Shown: piece by piece, positions 11,579 through 23,164 of the stretch
How the letters are laid out: each line of letters starts with the position of its first letter
How positions within the stretch are numbered: position 1 is the stretch's first letter
DNA from: Selaginella moellendorffii
Taxonomy: Eukaryota > Streptophyta > Lycopodiopsida > Selaginellales > Selaginellaceae
Assembly (NCBI RefSeq): GCF_000143415.4
Contig: NW_003314283.1
Location: 440,001 to 504,000 of the forward strand
Length of the DNA stretch: 64,000 nt
Direction: 5' to 3'
Translations under genes and position numbers: made by a program
Notes under the pieces: model-generated
Database searches by the model: none
What the model saw: the letters and a program-made list of their open reading frames with translations, nothing else
Told to the model about the DNA's origin: nothing

Positions 11579-14500
11579 AAGTATTATATATTTTTGTCAT
11601 TAGCTTTGTCATAGATTTTTATAGTAAAATAAAAGTTACAGCTTTGTCAAAGCCTTGTCAATTTATATTGACATGGTTATTTGATTAGGGAAAATGCTAT
11701 ATCTTAATTCTTAGCAACAGAAGTTGATAATGCCAAAGCCAATATATAAGAAAGTAACAATGTTAATTAAAATGAATAGGTAAATATAAAAATTATAAGA
11801 AGAACTTTAATTAGCAATATAAGAAAAGTTTTTTTTATTTTGATAAATCATTTCTACTATTATAAAGGACAACATTAAGGTAATTGGATGCCATGTAGTT
11901 TCACAATCCCATAAAGGCAAGGGTACTATTGAGGCCTACAATCTAGCATCTGGGCCCACAAAAATTGTCCATCTTCCTTAACTCTTCTGTTAGCCCTACT
12001 ACTCTAAATTCCTCTATTATTACCTTGTCTCTTACCCAAGAAATCATGTCCTCTAGAAGTGTTTGTGTGTAAGTTTGATGAGCTGTTCTAGATTGTGAAG
12101 ATATTATATGCCAAATAGACCATATGTTAGCCATGTCATCAAGTGCCAGTAACATAGCTATACAATAAACTCTAAATCATGTAAATATAAAGAGAAGGTG
12201 TTGGGTTGAGCAATTGCTCCACTCGGTATATCTCAGTAAAAAGCTATACTCTAATTCACTATTCACACGTTTTAAGAATGATATGATTTACTTAAAAGAA
12301 ATAGTAATATTACTATGCATAGTCATCTTAGGGTCCTCCTAGCAATCCCTATGTTGATGCCTTGAGGATACCCATGACCACCAATCATGTTGCTAGGAGG
12401 GTAAATTAAGGAAGGAAAGAGGATCAGCCATGAGTAAGGGAGCAAGGAAAAGTGAGGAGAGGAAAGAAAAGTGGCCTTACCCTAAAAGAATACAAGAGGG
12501 AATATTCCTATCTAGGAATATTCCACTATATAAGTAGGACAAGATAGAGCATGGAATTTTAAAAGCAAATAGATAAGCATCTAGATCTTTATAGGCACCC
12601 TAGCCCCAAGAAGTGGTGAAACCTGGTGTGGACAAGTCTTCTATCCTTTCTTTTTACATTTTGTTGGCATCTTTGAGAGATTTTCATGTTTTTGGTGAGA
12701 ATCGAGAGAAATAAGTGAGATTTGAGAACTTAAAGGCATGATTTATCATGCTAGAAGTCTCATGTGGAGATCAAGTGAAAAGAGTTGAAAATTTGAGAGT
12801 TTTGAGTCGTTCTTTAAAGTATTTTAACAGTAACTTCTTTAGTGAGCAGATTCTCTTTCAATTCTGAGTAGATTCATTCTAGACGCTTTCAATAGATTTT
12901 CTTCTCCTCTTTCCAGAAAGGCATGATGCTCCTTGTATTCTTGAATTTTTTCTTTCATCATGAATGTTTAGATTTTTGTCAAGTGTTCTTCTGCCTTCTT
13001 GCTACCTCAATCTTTGGGGCTACTAATTTGGCCCAAACATATGCTAGGATAGGATCTTAGTGAATTTAGCATAGATTTGTGGTAAGATTGGATTCTTTAG
13101 AAGCATCTGGAGGAAATCTACTAAAGAGCAAAGATCAGACCAAAATCAATATGTGATAAAGCTTGAGTGATTTTTCTTTCTACAACTTCACTATGAGTGA
13201 GGGTTTTTCCTTGTTGATTTCATGACTGATTTACCTCTAATCCATCCAATGTGAGTCTAGATACATGTTTTTGAAGTTTGTGAGTGTTCTTTGCATCCAA
13301 ATTCCACCATTTTCATCAAGACTATAAGTTCACAGTATTTCTCATCTACTCACTACCATTTGATATCTTAATCACTTGGACAACATTTCATCATCCAATT
13401 CATGTTCTATATGGACCATAAAGCTGAGACAGCTCCAATAAGAATCTGATCACCATGCAGCAACAAACACTATCACCAACAATCTTGAGATACTACCATG
13501 ACTGCATACACTATATTCGTAGAGCATTTTCCCACTTTATGGAGGAGACTTCTTGGACCTAGGACACTAATCAAGATGACAAGACCAAACAACACTTCAG
13601 GTGTGGACCTGCCAACACCACTTTTTGAGCTTTGTTTATATGTGGATACCACCACTAGACATGAGTGGGAATCATCATCACAAACAACTTAGTCCGAGAG
13701 AAGTTGTGAACACTGACGACACATTGAGACTTCTTGACCATCACATTATCACTCAAGATCCATCCCATCACACTTCCATCATCCATCCATCCATATTCCA
13801 TTTCATCCCATCCTTAGAATCTTAGGTGAGCTTCTGAGCCAACATGAGGTGCTTTTGGGAGGTGTAGGAGCCTTAGAGTCAAAGGTTTAGGTTTGTGTTC
13901 TCTCCTCTAAGCTCATACTTCTTTCTTTGTTTTAGTTTTTCCAATCTCTTTTCTCTTTTCCATTTTTCTTCCTTAGAGATTCCTTCATAGTTTTGCAGTT
14001 AGGAATCTTTACCTCCCAAGAGTTTAGTTCCTCTGTCAAGTTTCCCACTGGGCTTTCCCTTGACCTTGGAACTTCATATCTCATCCCATCTCCACTCTCT
14101 TCCACTTTTTTTTTAATATCATTTTCTAGAGCTGTATTCTTTTCTTTGTCTCTTTTTTGAATCTTTGTAGCTTGATCACTCCAGCAAGATATCAGCTCAC
14201 AAATCACAACAATCAGCACATCAAATAGATGCTGTAGGGTTCTTGCACTATCGGGAGCCTAGTGCTATCCACCATGGTTGGGTTGTGGCCCCAAGATTCT
14301 TTGAGAGAGAGAGAGAGTTATCACTTAGGAAGATTCCACTATTTTGTATAAAAGCACTGCAAGTCACAAGTGTGAGGGCACAAGGGCAAAGCATTTGAGC
14401 ATTTGAGCATTGGAGTTAAAGAGTTTCTAGAGTGTATCACCACCTTAAACCTACGGTTTCTTTCACACATAAATATTGAGGATGTGACTTTGTCCAAAAT

Positions 14501-14850
14501 GTCACCCACTCATTTTGACTAAGGGGCAGGTAATGCTAATCCACCCATCAGTGAGGTAGAGGACAAGGAAGTTCCAAAGCTTACAATGATGTCTAAAGCC
14601 CATGGTGATATCTATATCCATGTATGTATTTGTGGGGCTCTAAACTTGGCTTTAAGCCAAACCTTTATTGAACTCTTGCAAGGAATGAGAACACAACACA
14701 TAGCAAAGTGTACAAAGCTTGTTAAAGGGAAAATTTACCACCATTGTCAAGACAAACTCTTCATCCAAGAGCATCTTAAAATCCTCCCAAGACAAGGTGA
14801 CTTGGTACTACTTCAAAATGTAATTCCAATCCAACATTAATAAAAGGAAT
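11579..14850. other. AT-rich intergenic DNA without recognised genes
   Basis: No gene is supported here. Short open frames (for example around 13500-13820 and 14586-14840) have no family features. A 12-nt inverted repeat (TCCTCCTAGCAA near 12333 and TTGCTAGGAGG near 12390) and a short GA run near 14303 are the only small structures seen. Decayed transposon DNA is likely but not demonstrated. Confidence 0.5.
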
Positions 14851-15632
14851 TGCAAGTTATAAATTTTTCTTTTATGATTGTTAGATTACCTTGTTTATCT
14901 GACTATCACTACCTTGGCCTTAGTTAAGTTCCTTTACCAAAATTTTTGCCTATGGTACTAGCTCCTACTTAGTTTTACTTGGCTTTAATTACTCACTACA
15001 CAAACAATAGAATGTTAGCCACTCATCCATAGATTCCTAAATTCTCTTTCAATCCCCTTCCTCAAATAGGGCACCACTCCACATAAGTTGAGAGCACTGT
15101 AGTTAATTTCCCTTTTGGGAGTGGGAGTTACTTTTGAGCATCTCCTTGGATGGCTTTTTTGGCACCACCTGACTCCATGCTCACTCCCACCCAAGGCCCT
15201 TAACCCCTAGTCTCAACCTCAAATTAGTTTGAAAGTACTATTGGAATTCCTTCAAGACTAATTTCTAAACCTCACTATCCCTACTATACTTTTGGAACCC
15301 TTTATAGCCCCCCTCCCAGGAGACACACGCTTTGGGCTTTCACCCCATGACTTGTATTAGTATTCAGACTCAGTTTCGAACTTGATCTTGGACTCAGTCT
15401 CGAATTTGATCTCGGACCCAACTTCAGACTCGGTCTCAGACCCAATCTCAGACTCAAACTCAATCTCGAACTTGGTCTCGGACTCGGTCTCGGACTTGGT
15501 CTCGAACTCGGTCTTAGAGTCAGTTTCAGACTTAATCTCGGACTCAATTTCATCTAATAAACTCTTTATCATTTTGATTATGTTTTCAGGGATCCTTTAG
15601 TCTACGACACCTTAGAGAGTTGGTTCCTTACA
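14851..15632 (-). repeat. Solo LTR of the chromovirus family (family C)
   Basis: Same sequence as the LTRs at 53404-54197 and 59427-60554 but more diverged: starts TGCAAGTTATAAATTTTTC and ends GGTTCCTTACA on the plus strand, canonical orientation minus. No internal sequence adjoins it. It is flanked by a perfect 5-bp duplication, GGAAT at 14846-14850 and 15633-15637, which shows a complete insertion later reduced to one LTR by recombination. A GAGTC-type 12-mer array lies at 15358-15560. Confidence 0.88.
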
Positions 15633-15637
15633 GGAAT

Positions 15638-15957
15638 GTGCTTCTACTCTGATGAAAAAGTAGCTATCAAAACACCTAGTTCAATTTTGTAGCACTATGC
15701 AATTGTCACTAAGTGAGAGGAAACTTTTCCTTATATACCCATTGATTAAGTTTAGGTCCGCACCCAAGAAAACCTTTGGAACACCCTGATGATGGAGGAA
15801 CACTTATTGCAAATTATGATGGGTGTCACAAAAAGGCTAGTAATGTTTACTACATGCAATTGTCACTCTTGAGTACCAAGAACTTCTGGACATGTAAAGA
15901 GCTAACCACCCTGAGTCATTCAGATGGAAAAGAAGATGGCAAATGTGGATCCATTGA
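15638..15957. other. Intergenic DNA, no gene recognised
   Basis: An 87-codon frame from 15776 has no family features. Positions about 15893-15932 recur at 20737-20776, inside the second duplication unit, showing that the rearrangement there took material from this side too. Confidence 0.4.
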
Positions 15958-18290
15958 TGCCATAGAGAACCGATATGCCAAATTGTACTTGTTCTACCAG
16001 CAAACATTGGATGAGCTTAAGTGGGATCTTGCAGAATAGCATTGGAAAGGAAATAGGTGTAAGGAATTCTTTCATTATGAGACCAAGTTGGAGAGGTACC
16101 TCATTCATATCCCAACTCAGTCTACCTTCATCAAGAAGGCGAGAGTCCAATCAATCCACTCCTATAACTTCCCATAATGCATCAATATGATTTTGAAGAG
16201 TTGGTGATCAACACTTCATGCAGCTTACTTAACAGTAGTGGCTTCCCTTATTAGCAGCTATAGACCTCCCAGTTAGAGCTTGTAAAGTTTGCAATGACAC
16301 AAAGATGTAGTGAAAGGGCTCCATAGTGATTATGAAGTGTAATTGCTAAGGAGGAGTAGAAATCATGCACTTTAGGGTGTCTTCATCCAAAGGAAGACAA
16401 AACACTCAAACACTTGGAAATGAAAACACAATGAGGAATTTCACTTTGATCAACTCAACCCTTTATATGCACACATCATACACCTCCTATAGGAGCTCTT
16501 TGATGTTCTTTGAGGATGTATACTTGCAAAGATTTGGAAGGCTTGCTACACTAGATTGTTCAATGACAAGAACCCCTTAGCTTGAGCAATGATCTTGAAG
16601 GTCTAGTCCAAGTTGATCATCTCTTTAGAAGTACAATTGGATGTGATTGAAAAAAGAAGAGATGAAAGAAAGATTGCATAAGAATGAACATTTTAGCCCT
16701 TTTTTAGAGAACTAAGTGAGGCTGGAGAGGACAAATGGACATGGAAACTTATTGTGGCTCTAGCAGCACATGTTTAGGAAAGATGGCATATGTATTCCTT
16801 AAGTTCTTCAAATTCTTCATTAAATAATTTAAGCATTTGGGACATATTGTCCATAGACCCCATCCCCCTCACCCCTCCGCCTACTTTCGACCTACTCTTT
16901 GTTGGCATGTTGAAATAAGCATCTCTATGGTTTTTTAGAGGTTAATAAAAAATATAAAAAAACCTTATTGATAGAAAGGCTGATGATAAAATTGACAGAA
17001 TGCCCCCTTGAATCAAAAAGCCATGTACCAGAATTAAATAGGGACATGATGGTAAGCTCATTGTGTCTCTCAAATTCTAGTGACATGAATGAGAATGTGG
17101 GAGCACTCAAAATAAAGTCCATCAGCATTGATATAAATTAACCCTTCAACACACCTATAGTCAATCCTCCAAAGGATATGGACACAATGCCAAAAAGCTC
17201 TTGTCATGTGTCTTGTAGGTACTAACTCACTCCACCATGCTAAAGAAGACAAATGCCACACATTTAGAGCATTTTGAAACAAAATAGATTTTTGCCCCAC
17301 ACCCACTAAAACACACTTCTATTGATTGGTGTCTGAGGTTTTGACAAATAATGTGGGGGCTCCTCAAGCATCCCTTTCCACTAAGCTTCCATCTTCTATT
17401 ATTTATGTTGACTTCTAAGAGATGAATTTGTCTTAATTCTAAATAACAAATGACCCCTTGACCTTGAGTAAGACTCATATCCATGAACTTACTAAGATGC
17501 TTCTTGAATAGCATCATTAGAATTTCCACCACTTACTCGAATATACCCTTGATAGTCACTAAAACTAACTGCAGTGGAGAAACACTTCCTCTTGAGAACC
17601 CTAAATAATGATCTTAGATCCTATGCTTATGCTTTTCTTCCCCCTACTCAAAAACAATCCCACTTGAATCTGATGATGTATTTGATTCTTTTTCACATGG
17701 AAGATGGATTTAGGCAAATACATGATATAATTGTACAATTAAGTGATAAAAAAGTAATTGAAATAACACTAAAACTATCTCATAATTTTTTATATACAAA
17801 CATTTTAAAACTTTTTAAATTAGTCTTGTGATGATCACAATTAGTTTATAAATAAATAAAAATAAAAATATTTTTATGAAAAAATTTAATAATTTTAATC
17901 TTTTTTACCACTTTTCTGTACCACTAATTTATGCACACCCACCATCTTAGACTCTTTATATAAAAGATGTTCTCACTACCATTGCCATTGGTGATTTGTA
18001 CCTTCCCAATGGACTCAATTTACTTAAAAATGTTTATAGTTATAATTTATCTTCAATGGTTGATTTTAGATTATGCATATATAACTTGAATATAATAAAT
18101 TAAGTTTATTACTATTGTTTTTCAGACATGTATCAATTTAAAAAGAGATGTCTAGAAGGGTTGATCATTTCTTACTCATTAGACCAAATAGTTATAGGCC
18201 AAAGAGAAAAATATTATTATTTAAAGATTCTTCATATTAGTGTCTTTTATTATTCTAGAAACACATAATGTGGATTTATAAATTAGCTTT

Positions 18291-18877
18291 CTAGAATACA
18301 AGATCTGTTCTAGGAGATGGTGGAGGACAAAAGAAGAGAGAACCATAATGGTTTTTGACCAAGAAATTAAGATTCAAGTAAGATGTATGATAATAACCAT
18401 TGGCATTTAGACACTCTGCCATCAAGATAGCATTTACTATCTTGATAGATTCCAGTTTACAAGATCTTGTAAAATCAGCTCCCCTATTTAAACGTCCATA
18501 TAAATTAGATATACCATTATCAAGATCTAGCATAACATGAGCAAATCCTCCATCTCCGGTCTTGGTTATTGCTACAAGCATCACAATTCTAGCTGCTACA
18601 TAAACGCGTAAGCGTACTTCAGAGGCACTTGCTTCAAATCTACCACATACTTCCTAGTAAACAAGAAGCTTAACACTAATAAAGTGAAAAACTACTACTG
18701 TGAAATATATACCTCTGGAATTTGGTCTACACTAATGGTATCTGTAATGTTCATCCACAACTTAGTTTTATTTGTACTCCCAGATATATTTATGTTGCTT
18801 GAGTTTCTAGCTTGAATTGAACTGTAACATATAAACAGGATTAGAAGGAACAATAGGAAGCACTTATCAAGAGCCAT
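18291..18877 (-). CDS. CVNH-2: secreted CVNH domain protein
   Basis: Exons 18713-18877 and 18291-18653 (59-nt intron) give 175 residues. Residues 1-24 are a strong signal peptide (MALDKCFLLFLLILFICYSS). A Ser/Asn-rich linker with four N-glycosylation sequons (NSS, NIS, NKT, NIT) follows, then the CVNH domain from about residue 56. The two half-repeats show LDLDNGISN and LNLNFLVKN strands. The first canonical disulfide is missing: Cys is replaced by Ser in EAS and by Thr in AIT. The second pair (SCKL, AECL) is intact, and an extra pair (VCGRF near the domain start, FFCPP near the end) is present. The frame is open. It lies in a duplicated block with a close paralogue at 22296-22882. A secreted, N-glycosylated lectin-like protein is the best reading; glycan binding in the altered half is uncertain. 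Confidence 0.85.
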
Positions 18878-18907
18878 AGCTTCTTAGCTTGTTGAGTGAG
18901 ATATGTG

Positions 18908-18908
<1 letters not shown>

Positions 18909-18942
<34 letters not shown>
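18909..18942. repeat. (TA)n microsatellite
   Basis: Pure AT dinucleotide run about 30 nt upstream of the CVNH-2 start. The paralogous position (22916-22943) has a shorter TA run followed by GATA units. Confidence 0.9.
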
Positions 18943-18946
<4 letters not shown>

Positions 18947-19161
18947 CTGGCAAATTGATTTTGTGTATTCTAAGCGTTACCAACTGTCACCTTTTGCAAG
19001 ATTCACTTAAATGCATCTTGTGGATTGTTAGAGTTTCACATGCATTCTTTGTGTAATTCACCAGCTTCCATATGGCTGGCTTGTCTTTTAGCATTTTGTT
19101 GTAGTTTTGGTTTAAATTAGCAAGGAAACAATTAAAAATGACATAGAGACAAAATGCCGAT

Positions 19162-19784
19162 TCACGGAACGTGACTTCCATTTTCATCAGCCAATACACG
19201 CTGTGAAAGATACACCGTCGAAGAACTTCAAACTAACTCACTTTCAAAAAGTACCTGAAAGCAAGCGAGGGTGTATCGTACATCATCCTCCGAAATGTGA
19301 TAATGTGTCACCAGTCGGATACTGAAAAGAAACAAAACCAAACAAACCTTAAAAAAGTAAGTTGAAAGAAATGAACAGGATACCTTGTCTTGGTCAGGTC
19401 ATACGAGAGAATCCCAATCTTTCCCATAGCTCTGCACAGTTCTTCCGCTGTGAAGCATGACTTGGTCACGTCCACATTTACCTGGAAGATAAAATAGCAC
19501 TAGTCAAGATAAAGAGAAGAACACACTTTACAATGTTTGTCTCGACGGCACTCATGTCCACCTGCAGGCCTTTCATTCCACACAATCCTTCTGGAAACAT
19601 TCCACTCAAGAATTTTGATAGTGGCCCAAGAAAAGCACGAACTACACAGTACCTGCTAATAGACGGGCATTGGAGTGATCTTCGTACAATCTGCAAACCA
19701 TGTCTTTCAGCGTTACCAGACCAGGAGCAGCCAGTATTCCTACTTGTCTCATAGCTCCACCCAAAGCCTTTCGCAGTCGTTTAG
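19162..19784 (-). pseudogene. Truncated threonine aldolase copy (3' exons only)
   Basis: Copy of the last exons of the gene at 23165-24810, with the same splice positions and the same stop (TGA, complement at 19162-19164). The 5' part, including the N-terminal half and the PLP-lysine region, is missing: homology stops at 19784 inside the exon just after the PLP-lysine exon. There is no start codon context, so no active enzyme can be made. It is a by-product of the segmental duplication. Confidence 0.85.
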
Positions 19785-19953
19785 CGCGAGGCCTAGAATA
19801 GAGGGGCTGAGCGACGGCCGCATCTGCGACAGCGATCCCCGCCTCCCGCCATCGTCATCCATGTCGCAAGACGATCTTCCCTCCCAAGAGCCCTAGAAAT
19901 ATTTCTCTGTCCCTAAAATACCGTTTGGTAGACGGAGCAAAGTTTCCGTTAGA
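19783..19953 (-). pseudogene. Copied piece of dynein gene exon 1 and promoter (part 1)
   Basis: Nearly identical to 34632-34881, the start of the dynein intermediate chain gene (first codons reading [10 protein letters not shown]) plus its upstream DNA, with about 75 bp missing inside. It joins the truncated threonine aldolase copy at a shared AGC (19783-19785). The fragment ends at TTTCCGTTAG, exactly where the adjoining source sequence resumes at 20667. Confidence 0.88.
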
Positions 19954-20666
19954 TGGCAAACATAGATCCAAAGAACTGATATGCCAAATTGTATTGGTTT
20001 TACCAGCAAATACTGGACGAGCTTAAGTGGGATAGCAGAATAATATTGGAAAGGAAATAGGTGCAAGGAATTCTTTCAGTATGAGAGCAAGTGACTTCAT
20101 TTATACCCTAACTTAGTTTACCTTTAAGCCAAAGTCCAATCAATCCACTTATATAACTTCCAATAATGCATCAATAAGATTTGGAAGAGTTGGTGTCTTA
20201 CTTAACAACAGTGGCTTCCCTCATTAGTAGCTATACACCTCTTGATTAGAGCTTGTAAAGTTTGTAATGCTACAAAAATGTAGTGTCACATTTTGTGGGA
20301 GTGCTTAGTGTATAGAAGGGCTCCATAGTGATTATGAAGTGTAATTGCCAAGGAGGAGTAGAAATCACGTGTTTTGGGGTGTCTTCATCCAAGGGAAGAT
20401 AAAACACCAAACACTTGGAAATAAAAACACAATGAAGAATCTCACTTTATCAACTCAACCCTTCATATATATACATTATGCATCTTTTATAGGAGATTTT
20501 TTATGTTCTTTGAGGATGTATACTTGCAAAGATTTGGAAGGCTTGTTACACTAGATTATTCAATGACAAGAACCCTTCAGCTTGAGCAATGATCTTGAAG
20601 GTCTAGTCCAAATTAATGGTCTCTTTAGAAACACAATTGGATATGATTAAGAAAAGAAGAGATAAA

Positions 20667-20732
20667 AGGATTTAGACCACGTGTGCCTCGAGCTGGCTGG
20701 CCCTCATTCATTCATGCATTCAATAGACATAT
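20667..20732 (-). other. Copied piece of dynein/kinase intergenic DNA (part 2)
   Basis: Matches 34882-34942, including the GGCCCTCATTCATTCATGCA stretch. In the source locus it directly follows the part found at 19783-19953. Here the two parts are separated by about 713 bp equal to the left end of the duplication unit. Confidence 0.82.
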
Positions 20733-22295
20733 GAAGAGCTAACCACCCCGAGTCCTTCAGATGGAAAAGAAGTTGCATAAGAATGAGCATTCTAGCCCTT
20801 TTTTAGAGAAGTGAGGTTGGAGAGGAAAAATGAACATGGAAACCATTATTGGGGGCTCTGGCAGCATGTCTAAGAAAGAGGGCAGGTGTATTCCCTAAGT
20901 TCTTTAAATTTTTCATTAAGTAGTTCAAGCATTTGGGACATATTGTCTATAGACCCGACCCCATCCCCCTCAACCCTCCCCCTGCTTTTGACTTACTCTT
21001 TGCTGGCATGTCAAAATAGGCATCTCTATGGTTTTTTAGAGGTTAATAAATGCCCCTTAAATAAAAAAGCCATATACCAAAATTGAATAGGGATATGATG
21101 GTGAGCTCATTGTGTCTCCTAAAGCTGCAACAAATGCTAATGACATGAATGAGAATGTGGGAGCACTTAAAGTAAAGTGCACTAGTATTGATATAAATTG
21201 ACCCTTCAACACAATGTGACTTGTAGGTCTTGACTCACTCCACCATGCTAAAAAAGATAAATGTTACACATATGGAGCATTTTGAAACACTATAGATTTT
21301 TGCCCCACACCCACTAAAACACACTTTTGCTGATTGGTGTTTGAGGTTTTGACAAATAAGGTGAGGGCTCCTCAACCATCCCTTCCCACCGAGCCTCCAT
21401 CTCCTATTATTTATATTGAACCTCTAAGAGATAAACTTGTCTTAATTCTAAAGAACAAATGACTCCTTGACCCCAAGTAAGACTCATATCCATAAACTTA
21501 CTAAGATGCTCCTTGAATAAATTTCCACCACTTACTTGAGCATACCTTTGATAGTCACTAAAACTGGCTGCAATGGAGAAGCCACTCCCTCCTAAGAACC
21601 TTGAATAATGATCTTAGATCCTCTTGTTTGATCATGTTTATGAATTTTTTTCCCCCTACTCAAAAACAATCCCACTTGTGACATGAAAGATGGATTTGGG
21701 AAAATGCATGATATAATTGTATAATTAAGTGAAAAAAAATTAATTGAAATAACACTAAAACTATCTCATAATTTTTTATATACAAATATTTTTAAAACAT
21801 TTTAACTAGTTTTGTGATGAACACAATAATATTTTAAAATAAATAAAAATTAATTGATTTTTATGAAAACCTTTTATTATTTTAATCATTTTTTACCATT
21901 TTTCTATACCACTGAATTATTTACACCCACCATCTTAAGCTCCTTATATAAAAGATGTTCTCACTATCATTGCCATTGGTAACTTGTATAAAGCACATAA
22001 CCTCCCCAATGGACTCAATTTTCTTAAAAACATTTATAGTTATAATTTATCTTCAATGGTCGATTTTAGATTATGTATATTATAACTTGAATATAATAAA
22101 TTAAGTCTATTACTATTGTTTTTGACATGTATCAATTTAAAAAGAGATGTGTAGAAGGGTTAATCATTTCTTACTCATTAGAACAAATACTTAAAAGGCC
22201 AAAGAGAAAAATATTATTATTTAAAGATTCTTCATATTAGTGTTTTTTTATTATTCTAGAAACACAACATTAATGTGGATTTATAAATTAGCTTT

Positions 22296-22882
22296 CTAGA
22301 ATACAAGATCTGTTCTAGGAGATGGTGGAGGACAAAAGAAGAGAGAACCAAAATTGTTTCTGACTAAGAAATTAAGATTCAAGTGAGATGTATGATAATA
22401 ACCATTGGCATTTAGACAATCTGCCACCAAGACAGAATTTGCTAGCGTGAGAGATTCCAGGTTACAAGAGCTTGAAAAATCAGCTCCCCTAGTCAAATGT
22501 CCATATGAATTAGATATACCATTAGCAAGATCAAGCAAAACATGAGCAAATCCTCCATCTCCGGTCTTGGTTTTTGCTCCAAGCATCGCAATTCCAGCTA
22601 GTGCATAAATCTGTAAGTGTATTTCAGAGGCACTTGCTTCAAATCTACCACATACATCCTAGTAAACAAGAAGCTTAATACTAATAAAGTGGAAAACTAC
22701 AACCGTGAAATATATACCTCTGGAATTTGGTCTACACTAATGGTATCTGTAATGTTCATCCACAATTTAGTTTTATTTGTACTCCCAGATATATTTGTGC
22801 TGCTTGAGTTTCTAGCTTGAATTGAACTGTAACATATAAACAGGATTAGAAGGAACAATAGGAAGCACTTATCAAGAGCCAT
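22296..22882 (-). CDS. CVNH-3: secreted CVNH domain protein
   Basis: Exons 22718-22882 and 22296-22658 give 175 residues, matching CVNH-2 in length, intron position and signal peptide. Four sequons occur in the linker. The first canonical disulfide is again absent (EAS and AKT in place of the two Cys), the second (SCNL, ADCL) and the terminal pair (VCGRF, FFCPP) are kept. Differences from CVNH-2 are concentrated in the CVNH domain, with the signal peptide and linker almost unchanged. The frame is open, which after this much divergence argues for function in both copies. The downstream neighbour on the left is only duplicated non-coding DNA; the threonine aldolase gene lies upstream and is unrelated in function. 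Confidence 0.85.
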
Positions 22883-23164
22883 AGCTTGTTAGCTTGTTGA
22901 GTGAGATATGTATAATATATATATATATAGATAGATAGATAGATATAACCTGGCAAATTGATTTTGTGTATTCTAAGCTTTACCAACTGTCATCTTTTGC
23001 AAGATTTACTTAAATGCATCTTGTGGATTGTTAGAGTTTCACGTGCATTCACTGTGTAATTCACCAGCTTCTGGCTTGTCTTTAGCATTTTGTGTTTACA
23101 GATGTAGTTTTGGTTTAAATTAGCAAGGAAACAATTAAAAATGACATAGAGACAAAATGCCAAT

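Larger units (their letters stand above)
15958..19784. repeat. Segmental duplication unit A (about 3.8 kb)
   Basis: Matches unit B (19954-23795) over its whole length in the same orientation, with small indels. Shared landmarks are GATATGCCAAATTGTA (15973 and 19979), the TTTTTGCCCCACACCCACTA stretch (17290 and 21298), the CVNH gene, the AT dinucleotide run before it, and threonine aldolase exons. The unit ends abruptly inside a threonine aldolase exon at 19784, where dynein gene sequence begins. It holds non-coding DNA from 15958 to 18290. Confidence 0.85.

Noticed and set aside
15776-16039. 87-codon frame as a small gene
   Set aside because: No family features, AT-rich, and its matching part in unit B is not open.
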